Shown one piece after another: positions 10,508-18,908 of a stretch of DNA of 64,000 nucleotides. The notes under the pieces were generated by a model. The model ran no database searches, was not told where the DNA came from, and saw only the letters and a list, made by a program, of their open reading frames with translations. The stretch is from Rhizobium sp. TH135 (GTDB lineage Bacteria > Pseudomonadota > Alphaproteobacteria > Rhizobiales > Rhizobiaceae): assembly GCF_002855515.1 (NCBI RefSeq), contig NZ_PKRP01000006.1, positions 124,001 through 188,000 on the forward strand, written 5' to 3'. A program made the translations under genes and the position numbers. The stretch's first letter is position 1; each line of letters begins with the position of its first letter.

Positions 10508-11764
10508 TCAACTCTCGTAGCGCTTCAGCACCAGCGAAGCATTGGTGCCGCCAAAACCGAAGGAGTTGGAGAGCGCGACATTGATGTCCCGCTTCCGCGC
10601 CTTGTGCGGCACCAGGTCGATCTTGGTTTCGACCTGGGGATTGTCGAGATTGAGCGTCGGCGGCGCGACGTTGTCGCGAATGGCGAGTGCCGAGAAGATC
10701 GCCTCGACGGCACCGGCAGCACCCAGAAGGTGGCCGATCGCAGACTTGGTGGACGACATCGAGATCTTCGACGCGTGTTCGCCAACGAGACGCTCGACAG
10801 CGCCGAGCTCGATCGTGTCGGCCATGGTCGATGTGCCATGGGCGTTGATGTAGTCGATATCGCCTGCTGTGAGACCGGCACGCTTCAGCGCCATGGTCAT
10901 GCAGCGGAAGGCGCCATCGCCATCTTCCGACGGGGCAGTGATGTGGAAGGCATCGCCCGAGAGACCGTAGCCGACAACTTCGGCATAGATCTTGGCGCCG
11001 CGCGCCTTGGCATGCTCCAGCTCTTCTAGGACCACGATGCCTGCACCTTCACCCATGACGAAACCATCACGGTCCTGGTCATAGGGGCGCGAGGCGGCGG
11101 TCGGGTCGTCGTTGCGGGCTGTCGACAGCGCCTTGCAGGCGGCAAAGCCGGCCAGCGAGATGCGGCTGATCGGGGACTCGGTGCCACCGGCGACCATGAC
11201 GTCGGCATCGCCGAGCGCCACGAGACGGGCAGCGTCACCTATTGCATGCGCGCCGGTCGAGCAGGCCGTCACCACAGAATGGTTCGGGCCGCGCAGCTTG
11301 TGACGGATCGAGACCTGGCCGGAGGCAAGGTTGATCAGACGGCCGGGAATGAAAAACGGCGAGAGGCGACGCGGGCCCTTGTCGCGCAGGATATGACCCG
11401 CCTCGACGATGCCTTCGAGGCCGCCGATGCCGGAGCCGATCAGCACGCCTGTCTGGCACTGGTCTTCATAGGTGGTCGGCTCCCAGCCGGCATCCTTGAG
11501 CGCCATGTCGGCAGCGGCCACCGCATAAATGATGAAATGGTCGACCTTGCGCTGCTCCTTGAGCTCCATCCAGTCGTCAGGATTCCAGGCGCCCTCACCT
11601 TCGGTCGGGATGCGGCAGGCGATCTTGGCGGGAAGGTCATCGACCTCGAATTCCGTGACCAGACGTGCGCCACTCTGGCCGGCAAGAAGCCGCTGCCAGG
11701 TCAGTTCCGTTCCACATCCCAGAGGCGATACCATGCCGGTACCGGTGATGACGACACGTCTCAT
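10508..11764 (-). CDS. fabF: 3-oxoacyl-[ACP] synthase II (FabF)
   Basis: Elongating beta-ketoacyl-ACP synthase of type II fatty-acid synthesis. 418 residues from MRRVVITGTGMVSPLGCG, the standard start; an in-frame TTG six codons upstream is less likely. The thiolase fold shows the nucleophile in VTACSTGAHAIGDAA, the first His in NAHGTSTMADT and the Lys/His pair in SSTKSAIGHLLGAAGA. The C-terminus is NSFGFGGTNASLVLKRYE. It lies 131 bp downstream of acpP and is separated from it by a hairpin, so it may have its own promoter as well as read-through. Confidence 0.98.
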   Translation of the reverse strand: MRRVVITGTGMVSPLGCGTELTWQRLLAGQSGARLVTEFEVDDLPAKIACRIPTEGEGAWNPDDWMELKEQRKVDHFIIYAVAAADMALKDAGWEPTTYEDQCQTGVLIGSGIGGLEGIVEAGHILRDKGPRRLSPFFIPGRLINLASGQVSIRHKLRGPNHSVVTACSTGAHAIGDAARLVALGDADVMVAGGTESPISRISLAGFAACKALSTARNDDPTAASRPYDQDRDGFVMGEGAGIVVLEELEHAKARGAKIYAEVVGYGLSGDAFHITAPSEDGDGAFRCMTMALKRAGLTAGDIDYINAHGTSTMADTIELGAVERLVGEHASKISMSSTKSAIGHLLGAAGAVEAIFSALAIRDNVAPPTLNLDNPQVETKIDLVPHKARKRDINVALSNSFGFGGTNASLVLKRYES

Positions 11765-11827
11765 CGTGCGAAGCCCACCCAATTTATTTGACCGAAGTCA
11801 TTGTAAACAAAGGTCCAGATACAACAA

Positions 11828-11846
11828 GGCCCGCTCATCGCGGGCC
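11828..11846 (-). terminator. stem-loop between acpP and fabF
   Basis: Perfect 7-bp stem GGCCCGC/GCGGGCC with loop TCATC. On the minus strand it is followed by TTGTTGTATC, a moderate T-rich tail. Probably a partial terminator or 3' stabiliser for the very abundant acpP mRNA. Confidence 0.6.
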
Positions 11847-11895
11847 CAAGCGGACAGGACGGGCTCTCGCCCGCCTTCCGCAGCAATGTGATCGA

Positions 11896-12132
11896 TCAGG
11901 CCTGGGCCTTCTCGATGAACTTGACAGCGTCGCCGACCGTCAGGATCGAGTCAGCAGCGTCGTCCGGGATTTCAACACCGAACTCTTCTTCGAAGGCCAT
12001 GACGAGTTCGACGGTGTCGAGCGAGTCAGCGCCCAGATCGTCGATGAAGCTGGCGCCTTCGACGACCTTTTCAGCGTCTACGCCGAGATGATCAACTACA
12101 ATTTTCTTCACGCGTTCTGCGATATCGCTCAT
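11896..12132 (-). CDS. acpP: acyl carrier protein
   Basis: Carries acyl intermediates on 4'-phosphopantetheine in fatty-acid and lipid synthesis. 78 residues, acidic. The phosphopantetheine Ser is in [12 protein letters not shown] near residue 37, and the fourth helix ends VKFIEKAQA. Good ribosome site (GAGGATACC before ATG 12132). It is flanked by hairpins on both sides and has a 276-bp upstream gap with a palindrome, so it probably has its own strong promoter inside the fab cluster. Confidence 0.99.
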   Translation of the reverse strand: MSDIAERVKKIVVDHLGVDAEKVVEGASFIDDLGADSLDTVELVMAFEEEFGVEIPDDAADSILTVGDAVKFIEKAQA

Positions 12133-12249
12133 GTCGGTATCCTCGACCTTCTAAAATTCAGAGGGAGCCTTAATGGCGTCCCTGCCCTGCATTCCGCCAG
12201 TGACACTTACGTCCCCACCAGCAAACCCGTTCGGCCCTGACCCAGAGCG

Positions 12250-12273
12250 GTTTATGCAAACAAAAGCATAAAC
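12250..12273. promoter_or_regulatory. 8-bp inverted repeat upstream of acpP
   Basis: GTTTATGC-N8-GCATAAAC is a perfect inverted repeat about 118 nt upstream of the acpP ATG. On the minus strand a TTGCTC sits 17 bp before TTTATG, so the repeat may overlap the acpP -10 region and act as an operator. The half-site TTATGC/GCATAA recurs in the nadA operator at 62084. Which protein binds is unknown. Confidence 0.45.
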
Positions 12274-12353
12274 TTCGGCTCATGAGACGGAGCAACTGCT
12301 CACAGTCATGGCCCGCTTAACACGGTTTAAGCGCGCCGCAAAGCCAGAAATTC

Positions 12354-12391
12354 GCCCCTTTGCCTCGGTCAACATCCTATTGCAGAGGGGC
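12354..12391 (-). terminator. possible terminator after fabG
   Basis: GCCCCTTTGC pairs with GCAGAGGGGC (one mismatch) around an 18-nt loop, 18 nt past the fabG stop on the minus strand. Only a short T run follows (GAATTTC). A second small inverted repeat, CGCTTAA-N6-TTAAGCG, lies at 12314-12333. Weak evidence for separating fabDG from acpP transcription. Confidence 0.35.
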
Positions 12392-12408
12392 TCTTTCCGG
12401 CAATCTAA

Positions 12409-13146
12409 TCAGATCATCGCCATGCCGCCGTTTACGTGCAGCGTCTGCCCCGTCATGTAGGAGGCTTCATTGGAGGCAAGGTAGACGACTGCAGAGGCGA
12501 CTTCGGCGCCGGTGCCCATGCGCTTCATGGGGATTGCACCCATGATGGCTTCCTTCTGCTTGTCGTTCAGCTTGCCGGTCATCGCGCTTTCGATGAAGCC
12601 CGGTGCTACGCAGTTGACGGTCACATTGCGGGTCGCGATTTCCTGGCCGAGCGACTTGGTGAAGCCGATCATGCCTGCCTTGGAGGCGCAGTAGTTGGCC
12701 TGGCCCGGGTTGCCGGTAACGCCGACGACGGAGGTGATGTTGATGATGCGGCCGAAGCGGCGGCGCATCATCGGATGGGTCAGTTCGCGCGTCAGGCGGA
12801 AGACGGCTGTCAGGTTGACTTCGAGAACCGCGTCCCAGTCGGCATCCGACATGCGAACGAACAGGCCGTCCTTGGTGATGCCGGCGTTGTTGACCAGAAT
12901 GTCGACGCCTTCGAGTTCAGCTTCGGCCTTCTCTCCAAGTGCCTTCACTTCGTCGCGGTCGGACAGGTTGGCCGGGAAGATCTTCACGCGGTCGCCGAGA
13001 TCGGCGGCCAGCGCTTCGAGCTTTTCGACGCGCGTGCCATGGAGGCCGACGATGGCGCCCTGGGCATGCAGCTGCCTTGCGATTTCCTCACCGATGCCAC
13101 CGGTTGCGCCGGTGACGAGGGCCTTGCGGCCGGTCAGATCGAACAT
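12409..13146 (-). CDS. fabG: 3-oxoacyl-[ACP] reductase (FabG)
   Basis: NADPH-dependent reductase of the fatty-acid elongation cycle, SDR superfamily. 245 residues, usual size. Cofactor motif TGATGGIGEEIARQLH, the NNAGITKDG motif, catalytic Ser in NITSVVGVTGNPGQ, and the Y-x3-K pair in ANYCASKAGMIGF. C-terminus TGQTLHVNGGMAMI is typical FabG. GAAGGAAACC precedes ATG 13146. It follows fabD by 30 bp, so the two are co-transcribed. Confidence 0.98.
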   Translation of the reverse strand: MFDLTGRKALVTGATGGIGEEIARQLHAQGAIVGLHGTRVEKLEALAADLGDRVKIFPANLSDRDEVKALGEKAEAELEGVDILVNNAGITKDGLFVRMSDADWDAVLEVNLTAVFRLTRELTHPMMRRRFGRIINITSVVGVTGNPGQANYCASKAGMIGFTKSLGQEIATRNVTVNCVAPGFIESAMTGKLNDKQKEAIMGAIPMKRMGTGAEVASAVVYLASNEASYMTGQTLHVNGGMAMI

Positions 13147-13176
13147 GATCGGTTTCCTTCTTGTTCGTTAGAGCGT

Positions 13177-14121
13177 TCAGCCATTCAGGGCAGCGAGCGC
13201 TGCGTCGATGTCGGCCGGACCGTTCACAGCGACGCCATTGATGTTCTTGTCGATGCGGCGAGCGAGACCCGTCAGGACCTTGCCGGCGCCGATTTCATAA
13301 AGCGTGGTCACGCCATTGGCGCCGAACCACTCGACCGTTTCGCGCCAGCGCACCTGACCGGTCACCTGCTCGACGAGCAGATCGGCGATCTCGGCAGCCG
13401 ACGTGACGGGGGCTGCACGCACATTGGCGATCAGCGGCACGACCGGATCCTTCTTTTCGACCTTGGCCAGCGCTTCGCGCATGGCATCTGCCGCCGGGGC
13501 CATCAGAGCAGAATGGAAGGGTGCGGAGACCGGCAGCATGATGGCGCGCTTGGCGCCCTTTTCGGTGGCGAGTGCTGCTGCCTTCTCGACAGCGGCCTTG
13601 CCGCCGGAGATGACGAGCTGCCCGCCGCCATTGTCATTGGCGATCTGGCAGGGACCAAGCGCCGAGGCTTCCGCGCAGATTGCCTGCACATCGCCGTGCT
13701 CAAGGCCGATGATGGCGGCCATCGCGCCCTCACCCACCGGGACCGCTGCCTGCATGGCATTGCCACGAATGCGCAGGAGACGCGCGGTGTCGCCGATGGA
13801 GAAGGTGCCGGCAGCGCAGAGCGCGGAATATTCGCCTAGCGAATGGCCGGCGACATAGGCAACCTTGGACTTGAGATCCAGGCCCTTGGCTTCCAGCACG
13901 CGGATGACGGCCATCGACACGGCCATCAGCGCCGGCTGGGCGTTGGCGGTCAGCGTCAGCGTCTCTTCCGGACCGTTCCACATGATGTCGGAGAGCTTCT
14001 GACCGAGAGCCTCGTCGACTTCCGCGAAGACGGCACGGGCTTCCGGGAAACTGTCCGCAAGGTCCTTGCCCATTCCGACTGCCTGGCTGCCCTGGCCCGG
14101 AAAAGTGAATGCGACTTTCAT
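13177..14121 (-). CDS. fabD: malonyl-CoA:ACP transacylase (FabD)
   Basis: Loads malonate onto ACP for type II fatty-acid synthesis. 314 residues: FPGQGSQAVGMGKDL at the N-terminus, nucleophile Ser in VAGHSLGEYSALCA near residue 92, the substrate Arg in LLRIRGNAMQ, and the catalytic His in PVSAPFHSALMAPA near 200. The C-terminal ferredoxin-like subdomain is complete. First gene of the minus-strand cluster; 209 bp separate it from the divergent gene at 14331. Confidence 0.98.
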   Translation of the reverse strand: MKVAFTFPGQGSQAVGMGKDLADSFPEARAVFAEVDEALGQKLSDIMWNGPEETLTLTANAQPALMAVSMAVIRVLEAKGLDLKSKVAYVAGHSLGEYSALCAAGTFSIGDTARLLRIRGNAMQAAVPVGEGAMAAIIGLEHGDVQAICAEASALGPCQIANDNGGGQLVISGGKAAVEKAAALATEKGAKRAIMLPVSAPFHSALMAPAADAMREALAKVEKKDPVVPLIANVRAAPVTSAAEIADLLVEQVTGQVRWRETVEWFGANGVTTLYEIGAGKVLTGLARRIDKNINGVAVNGPADIDAALAALNG

Positions 14122-14330
14122 AGAGAGGGATCTCCTAATTCAGCAAACCTGCCCCGATCATGCGAACATCCTGCGGGACACATCATCAAATTGTTGACAG
14201 GCCCGGCTGGACAGCCGCAAAGGCGCCACTATCTCCGAGCTGACGCCCGGGGGCCGCTGTCCGATATACACTCGGATCCGTAGATCCGCGCGAACGCGAC
14301 CGCCATAGCACAAAGAGATCGAAAGACAAT

Positions 14331-15467
14331 ATGAAACTGGAACGCCTCCTGGTTACTTCCGACTTGCTGCGCGTTACCGGCAAGGCCCAATCTCGTACCG
14401 GTTTCAAGACCAATACGGAATTCTTCCTGGCCCTTCTCGGTCCGCAGCTCAGGGCCGCAACACGGCTGCCGATCGGTCTTCTGGAATGGGATGACACAAG
14501 CGATTTCGACGGCAGCAAGGTCTACGAGGCCATGGGCCTCACGGCGGACGCCACCGGCTGGGCGGAACTCTACGATTCCGCTCCGAACGCCGCGGCCGTC
14601 GCTGCATTTGCCCCGCATGTCGAAGGCGCACTTATCATCGGCTTCGAGCTGCCGCCCTTTGTTCAGCGGGTCCTCGATCGCCTCGGCGTCCCCTATGTCG
14701 ATGCGCGCTGGCACCCCTTGCGCTTCCTCGACGACATCTTCTTTGGTTTTCACAGCAATATCGAAGCTGTGGTCGACGCCATGGAGCCGTATCACCTGAC
14801 GGCTGAAGAGGTTGAGATCCATGTTGGCATGCATCAGGCCTCTGCCATCAGGCGTCAGGGTTTCGACACGCTTTCAACGGATTTTGACCGCCTGCTGATC
14901 GGCCAGACGCCCTTCGACAGCTCGCTCATCCATGCCGGACGCATCGCCACCTGGGACGCCTATGAGCCGGTTCTGGAGAACCTCCCGGCAGACAGCAAGA
15001 CGGGATATCGACCCCATCCGTTCTCGCCGGAGCCCGTCGCTTCGCTCCGCGCCCTGCTTACGCGCCACGGCATCGGCATTGCCGATAGCGGATCGGACAT
15101 GTACCGGCTGCTCGCCACCGGCAGCATGAAGGAGCTGATCAGCCTGAGCTCCGGCACGCTCATCGAAGCGGCCTTCTTCGGCATTCCGGTCCGCAGGCTT
15201 CTGCCCGAGCGACAGGCTTACCTGCCCCACCCGCCGAAAGTCCGGCGGACGGAAAACGATCAGACCGCCTATGCCGGCGTCTACCACGCGTTTCTCAGCA
15301 TCGACTTCTGGGCGGATATCCTGCGTCCCTTGCTGGGTGAGACCTATCGCAATGAGCGGCCTCTCGCTTTCCGGGCCGATCGTCTGCGACAGATCAACGG
15401 TTCCTATTGGGGATATTCGGGATCCGGCGGCCAGAACCTTGTCATGTCCTACAACAGGCCGGAATGA
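14331..15467 (+). CDS. uncharacterised protein with possible GT-B-like C-terminal half
   Basis: 378 residues with no signal peptide or TM helix. I do not recognise a named family with confidence. The C-terminal half contains YRPHPFSPEP (K/R-P-H-P type) and, about 60 residues on, LISLSSGTLIEAAFFGIPVR. That layout resembles the nucleotide-sugar half of capsule, Kdo or CDP-glycerol-type GT-B transferases, which is a similarity of pattern only. The N-terminal half (LEWDDTSDFDG, GFELPPFVQRVLDRLGVPYVD) could be the acceptor domain. Ordinary codon use. Divergent from fabD; the next gene is an aldo/keto reductase 101 bp downstream. The coding call is firm; the function is not. Confidence 0.85.
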   Translation: MKLERLLVTSDLLRVTGKAQSRTGFKTNTEFFLALLGPQLRAATRLPIGLLEWDDTSDFDGSKVYEAMGLTADATGWAELYDSAPNAAAVAAFAPHVEGALIIGFELPPFVQRVLDRLGVPYVDARWHPLRFLDDIFFGFHSNIEAVVDAMEPYHLTAEEVEIHVGMHQASAIRRQGFDTLSTDFDRLLIGQTPFDSSLIHAGRIATWDAYEPVLENLPADSKTGYRPHPFSPEPVASLRALLTRHGIGIADSGSDMYRLLATGSMKELISLSSGTLIEAAFFGIPVRRLLPERQAYLPHPPKVRRTENDQTAYAGVYHAFLSIDFWADILRPLLGETYRNERPLAFRADRLRQINGSYWGYSGSGGQNLVMSYNRPE

Positions 15468-15568
15468 CCGAGCCGTCTTGATGTTGTGACCTGACCGGAC
15501 GTAGTTATTGCAATAAGCAATTTCCCACCTCCCGCCAAAAACCAATCCATTGCAGAAAGCCCAAGACT

Positions 15569-16612
15569 ATGAAGATGAACCGGCTCGGCCGAACCGATAT
15601 CCTTGTTTCCGAAATCTGCCTGGGCACCATGACCTGGGGCTCGCAGAACAGCGCCGAGGAAGCCTTCGCGCAGATAGACTACGCGCTGGAGCATGGCGTC
15701 AACTTCTTCGACACGGCAGAACTCTATCCCACGACGCCGCTTTCGGCCGAGACCTATGCCGATACGGAGCGGCTGATGGGCGACTGGTTCGAAAAGACCG
15801 GCAAGCGCGATCAGGTCGTGCTCGCGACCAAGGTTGCCGGTCCCGGCCGCCCCTATATCCGCGAGGGCAAGCCGATCACGGGTGCCGTGGTCAAGGAGGC
15901 ACTCGACGCCAGCCTGACGCGGCTGAAGACCGATTATGTCGACCTCTACCAGATCCATTGGCCGAACCGCGGCCATTTCCACTTCCGCGGCGCATGGAAC
16001 TATAACCCCTACAAGCAGGACAAGGCGCAGGCAGCCTCGGACATCGCGGAAATCCTCGAAGCGCTCGGCGACTGCGTGAAGGCCGGCAAGCTCAAGGCAT
16101 TCGGCCTTTCGAACGAAACGACCTGGGGCACGCAGAAATACCTGTCGCTTGCCGAGGCGAAGGGTCTGCCGCGCGTGGCGACGATCCAGAACGAATACAA
16201 CCTGCTCTACCGGCACTATGACCTCGACCTCGCCGAGCTCTCGCACCATGAAGATGTCGGCCTCCTCGCCTATTCGCCGCTCGCCGGCGGCATCCTGTCG
16301 GGCAAGTATCTCGAGGGGCAGAAGCCGGCAGGCTCGCGTGGCTCGATCAACGGGGACATCGGCGGCCGCCTCGTGCCGCAACAGCAGGCAGCGACCCGCG
16401 CCTATGTCGACCTCGCGAAGAAGCATGGGCTTGATCCGTCGGCCATGGCACTCGCCTTCTGCCTGACGCGCCCCTTCATGGCCTCGGTCATTATCGGCGC
16501 GACCACGATGGACCAGTTGAAGGTGAATATCGGCGCTGCCGATCTCAAGCTTTCGGACGACGTCATGACGGCGATCGCGAAGATCCATCGCGAATACCCC
16601 ATGCCTATCTGA
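15569..16612 (+). CDS. aldo/keto reductase (Tas-like)
   Basis: NADPH-dependent oxidoreductase of the AKR superfamily, Tas/YajO-like. 347 residues. LGRTDILVSEICLGTMTWG at the N-terminus; the catalytic tetrad is represented by the Asp/Tyr region FFDTAELYPT, the Lys in LATKVAG and the His in YQIHWPNR. NADP-site segment YSPLAGGILSGKY, then VIIGATTMDQLKVNI near the C-terminus. The physiological substrate cannot be read from sequence. The gene stands alone, 101 bp after its neighbour and 133 bp before the exchanger gene. Confidence 0.95.
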   Translation: MKMNRLGRTDILVSEICLGTMTWGSQNSAEEAFAQIDYALEHGVNFFDTAELYPTTPLSAETYADTERLMGDWFEKTGKRDQVVLATKVAGPGRPYIREGKPITGAVVKEALDASLTRLKTDYVDLYQIHWPNRGHFHFRGAWNYNPYKQDKAQAASDIAEILEALGDCVKAGKLKAFGLSNETTWGTQKYLSLAEAKGLPRVATIQNEYNLLYRHYDLDLAELSHHEDVGLLAYSPLAGGILSGKYLEGQKPAGSRGSINGDIGGRLVPQQQAATRAYVDLAKKHGLDPSAMALAFCLTRPFMASVIIGATTMDQLKVNIGAADLKLSDDVMTAIAKIHREYPMPI

Positions 16613-16671
16613 GGACTTGAATTTCGTTGGTCATTCAAACCAACAAAATCGTGAACACATGTGACCTACAC

Positions 16672-16705
16672 ATCGCCGCCGCGCATCACCACTTGCGGCG
16701 GCGAT
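16672..16705 (+). other. GC-rich stem-loop before the exchanger gene
   Basis: Perfect 11-bp stem ATCGCCGCCGC / GCGGCGGCGAT with a 12-nt loop, between the aldo/keto reductase and the exchanger. No T run follows, so it is either a factor-dependent or mRNA-end structure of the reductase gene, or a 5' leader element of the exchanger, whose TTG start lies about 40 nt on. Confidence 0.5.
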
Positions 16706-16745
16706 CGAAATAGGGCCTGCGGGCCATGGATGATGGGGGACTGAC

Positions 16746-17678
16746 TTGGATTATCTGTTCGTTGCTGGAGGCCTGGTCGGCCTTTATTTCGGAGCCGAGT
16801 GGCTATTGCGCGGCTCGATCGCGCTCGCACAGAAGCTGGCCATTCCGACACTGATCGTGTCGCTGGTCATCGTCGGCTTCGGAACCTCGATGCCGGAACT
16901 GCTCGTTTCCGTGCGCGCCGCCATCAGTGGCTCCTCCGACATCGCCCTCGGCAACGTGGTTGGCTCGAATACGGCCAACATCCTCCTGATCATCGGCGCC
17001 TGCGCCATGATCTTCCCGATCACCCAGTGGGACAAGGGTGTCAAACGCGACACCTACGTGATGATCGCCGCAGCCGTTCTGCTTCTGGGTCTGGCACAGT
17101 TCCCAGCCATCGGCCGTCTGGCCGGCCTGATCATGGTCGCCGTGCTTCTGGCCTATGTGGTCTATGCCTATGTGAACAGCAGAGGCAGCGTCGAAGAAGC
17201 CACGGACGAAGAGGTCAAGCACGAGACTTTGAGCAACGCGTTTACGACCTTGCTGATCCTTGGAGGCCTCGGCACCCTCTTCGTCGGCGCGGAATTGCTG
17301 GTACGCGGTGCGACCAACCTCGCGCGTGACTTCGGCGTCTCGGAAGCCGTTATCGGCCTGACCGTGGTTGCCGTCGGCACGTCCCTCCCGGAACTTGCCA
17401 CCGGCATCATGTCGGCGCTGCGCAAACATTCGGACATCATGATCGGCAACATCGTCGGATCGAACATCTTCAACATCCTGTTCATCCTCGGCGTCACCTC
17501 CGTCATCCAGCCGATCGTCGTCGCACCGCGCTTCGCAAGCTTCGATATTCCGGTCATGCTGGGCGTTACCCTCGGCTTTGCCTTCCTGCTTCTCGCCCAT
17601 CTTGGGGTCCGCAGGCTGACGGCCGGCGCGATGCTCGTCGCCTATGTGGGTTACACGGTTGCGCTGGTTCAGGTATAA
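16746..17678 (+). CDS. calcium/sodium antiporter (YrbG family)
   Basis: Inner-membrane CaCA-superfamily exchanger. 310 residues with about ten TM segments in two inverted halves. The two alpha repeats are explicit: GFGTSMPELLVSVRAAISG with GNVVGSNTANILLIIG in the first half, and AVGTSLPELATGIMSALRK with GNIVGSNIFNILFILG in the second. A hydrophilic loop (SVEEATDEEVKHE) separates them. The start is TTG at 16746, right after GGGGGA; an in-frame stop 15 bp upstream and no early ATG leave little alternative. Confidence 0.95.
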   Translation: MDYLFVAGGLVGLYFGAEWLLRGSIALAQKLAIPTLIVSLVIVGFGTSMPELLVSVRAAISGSSDIALGNVVGSNTANILLIIGACAMIFPITQWDKGVKRDTYVMIAAAVLLLGLAQFPAIGRLAGLIMVAVLLAYVVYAYVNSRGSVEEATDEEVKHETLSNAFTTLLILGGLGTLFVGAELLVRGATNLARDFGVSEAVIGLTVVAVGTSLPELATGIMSALRKHSDIMIGNIVGSNIFNILFILGVTSVIQPIVVAPRFASFDIPVMLGVTLGFAFLLLAHLGVRRLTAGAMLVAYVGYTVALVQV

Positions 17679-17704
17679 AGCCTAGCAAACCGCCGACTAT
17701 CGAC

Positions 17705-17736
17705 AGGGCCGCCGGCAGAAAATGCCGCGCGGCCCT
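17705..17736 (+). terminator. terminator-like hairpin after the exchanger gene
   Basis: AGGGCCGCCGGCA pairs with TGCCGCGCGGCCCT with one bulged base and a GAAAA loop, followed by TGCTTTTGTGG. It directly abuts the rpsF promoter, whose -35 begins at 17736. Confidence 0.6.
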
Positions 17737-17763
17737 TGCTTTTGTGGCCAATGCGCGTATAAG
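17736..17763 (+). promoter_or_regulatory. sigma70-type promoter of the rpsF operon
   Basis: TTGCTT (17736-17741), 16-bp spacer, TATAAG (17758-17763). This is the best promoter match I see in the window, and it is placed to give an approximately 220-nt leader before rpsF. Confidence 0.65.
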
Positions 17764-17990
17764 CGCGCCGTTCACAACACCCGGTCCTCTGGCTGGTGGC
17801 TGAACGGAGGGCTGGCAGGCCGATAAGGCTTGCAGCAGGAACCATAAGGGTTTCCGGCCTCCCGTGTCTCCGCTCTCGACCGTCTCGAACACACTACTTT
17901 TCTTGCCGCGGCGCATGCCGCACAGGAGCAGTCTGTGAGGCTTAGCGCCGGATCCGGGTGACGACAACCGCAAGAAAAGGCAAAGCTTAC
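17764..17990 (+). other. rpsF 5' leader
   Basis: Long untranslated leader of the ribosomal-protein operon. It contains a hairpin GCAGGCC-gataa-GGCTTGC and a smaller CGGC/GCCG stem near 17907-17925. S6:S18-binding leader RNAs that autoregulate rpsF operons exist in many bacteria. The position fits, but I could not match the defining CCG bulge motif by eye. No ORF of interest lies in this gap. Confidence 0.35.
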
Positions 17991-18455
17991 ATGGCTCTTT
18001 ACGAACACGTATTCCTTGCCCGGCAGGATATGTCCGCTCAGCAGGTTGATGCCCTCGTCGAACAGTACAAGGGTGTCATCGAAGCTAACGGTGGCAAGGT
18101 CGGGCGCGTAGAAAACTGGGGCCTCAAGTCCCTGACCTACCGCATCAACAAGAACCGCAAGGCTCACTACGCCCTGATGGACATCGAAGCTCCGGGTGCA
18201 GCGATCCACGAAATGGAACGCCAGATGCGCATCAACGAAGACATCCTTCGTTACATGACCATCGCCGTCGAAGCCCACGAAGAAGGCCCGTCTGCCATGA
18301 TGCAGAAGCGCGACCGTGACGACCGTCCGCGTCGTGACGGCGACGACCGTGGCCCGCGCCGCGATTTCGGTGACCGTGGCGATCGTGGTCCGCGTCCGGA
18401 CCGTGGCCCGCGCGAAGGTGGCTTCGAGCGTCGTCCGCGCGAAGACCGCGCGTAA
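17991..18455 (+). CDS. rpsF: 30S ribosomal protein S6 with acidic/basic repeat tail
   Basis: S6 binds 16S rRNA with S18 in the 30S platform. 154 residues. Residues 1-100 are canonical ([47 protein letters not shown]). The last 50 or so residues are a low-complexity R/D/G tail (repeats such as [15 protein letters not shown]), longer than the short acidic tail of many S6 proteins. ATG 17991 is chosen over an in-frame upstream start because MALYEHVF is the family N-terminus. rpsR follows after 23 bp. Confidence 0.97.
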   Translation: MALYEHVFLARQDMSAQQVDALVEQYKGVIEANGGKVGRVENWGLKSLTYRINKNRKAHYALMDIEAPGAAIHEMERQMRINEDILRYMTIAVEAHEEGPSAMMQKRDRDDRPRRDGDDRGPRRDFGDRGDRGPRPDRGPREGGFERRPREDRA

Positions 18456-18478
18456 TCTGAGCAATAGGAGAACACACA

Positions 18479-18727
18479 ATGGCTGATGCATCCTCTTCTC
18501 AGGCACGTCGTCCTTTCCATCGTCGTCGCAAGACCTGCCCCTTCTCGGGCGCGAATGCTCCGAAGATCGACTACAAGGACGTCCGTCTCCTGCAGCGCTA
18601 TATTTCTGAGCGTGGCAAGATCGTTCCTTCGCGTATCACCGCAGTTTCCCAGAAGAAGCAGCGCGAACTGGCCCAGGCCATCAAGCGCGCCCGCTTCCTC
18701 GGCCTGCTGCCTTACGTCGTAGCGTAA
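18479..18727 (+). CDS. rpsR: 30S ribosomal protein S18
   Basis: Platform protein that pairs with S6. 82 residues: [20 protein letters not shown], then [18 protein letters not shown] and the basic end [25 protein letters not shown] lies just before ATG 18479. Normal length and order within the rpsF operon. Confidence 0.99.
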   Translation: MADASSSQARRPFHRRRKTCPFSGANAPKIDYKDVRLLQRYISERGKIVPSRITAVSQKKQRELAQAIKRARFLGLLPYVVA

Positions 18728-18735
18728 TCTGATCC

Positions 18736-18765
18736 GAAGCCTGCCGGCTTTTGCCGGCGGGCTTC
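18736..18765 (+). terminator. long stem-loop after rpsR
   Basis: GAAGCCTGCCGGC and GCCGGCGGGCTTC form a 13-bp stem (one G-T pair) with a TTTT loop, 8 bp past the rpsR stop. No downstream T run, so it may limit rather than stop transcription into the DUF2232/rplI genes. Confidence 0.5.
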
Positions 18766-18908
18766 ATCCCTTCCGCGTTGGGCGCGGATCGGAACCGACC
18801 GCCAGATGGCGCGCTTTCGCGACATCCGGCGAAATCCCATGTTGGGGATGCTTGCTCGAGATCGCTCAAGCCCCTCCCCTAACTGCTAGAACCAGCAGGA
18901 CAGCGACG

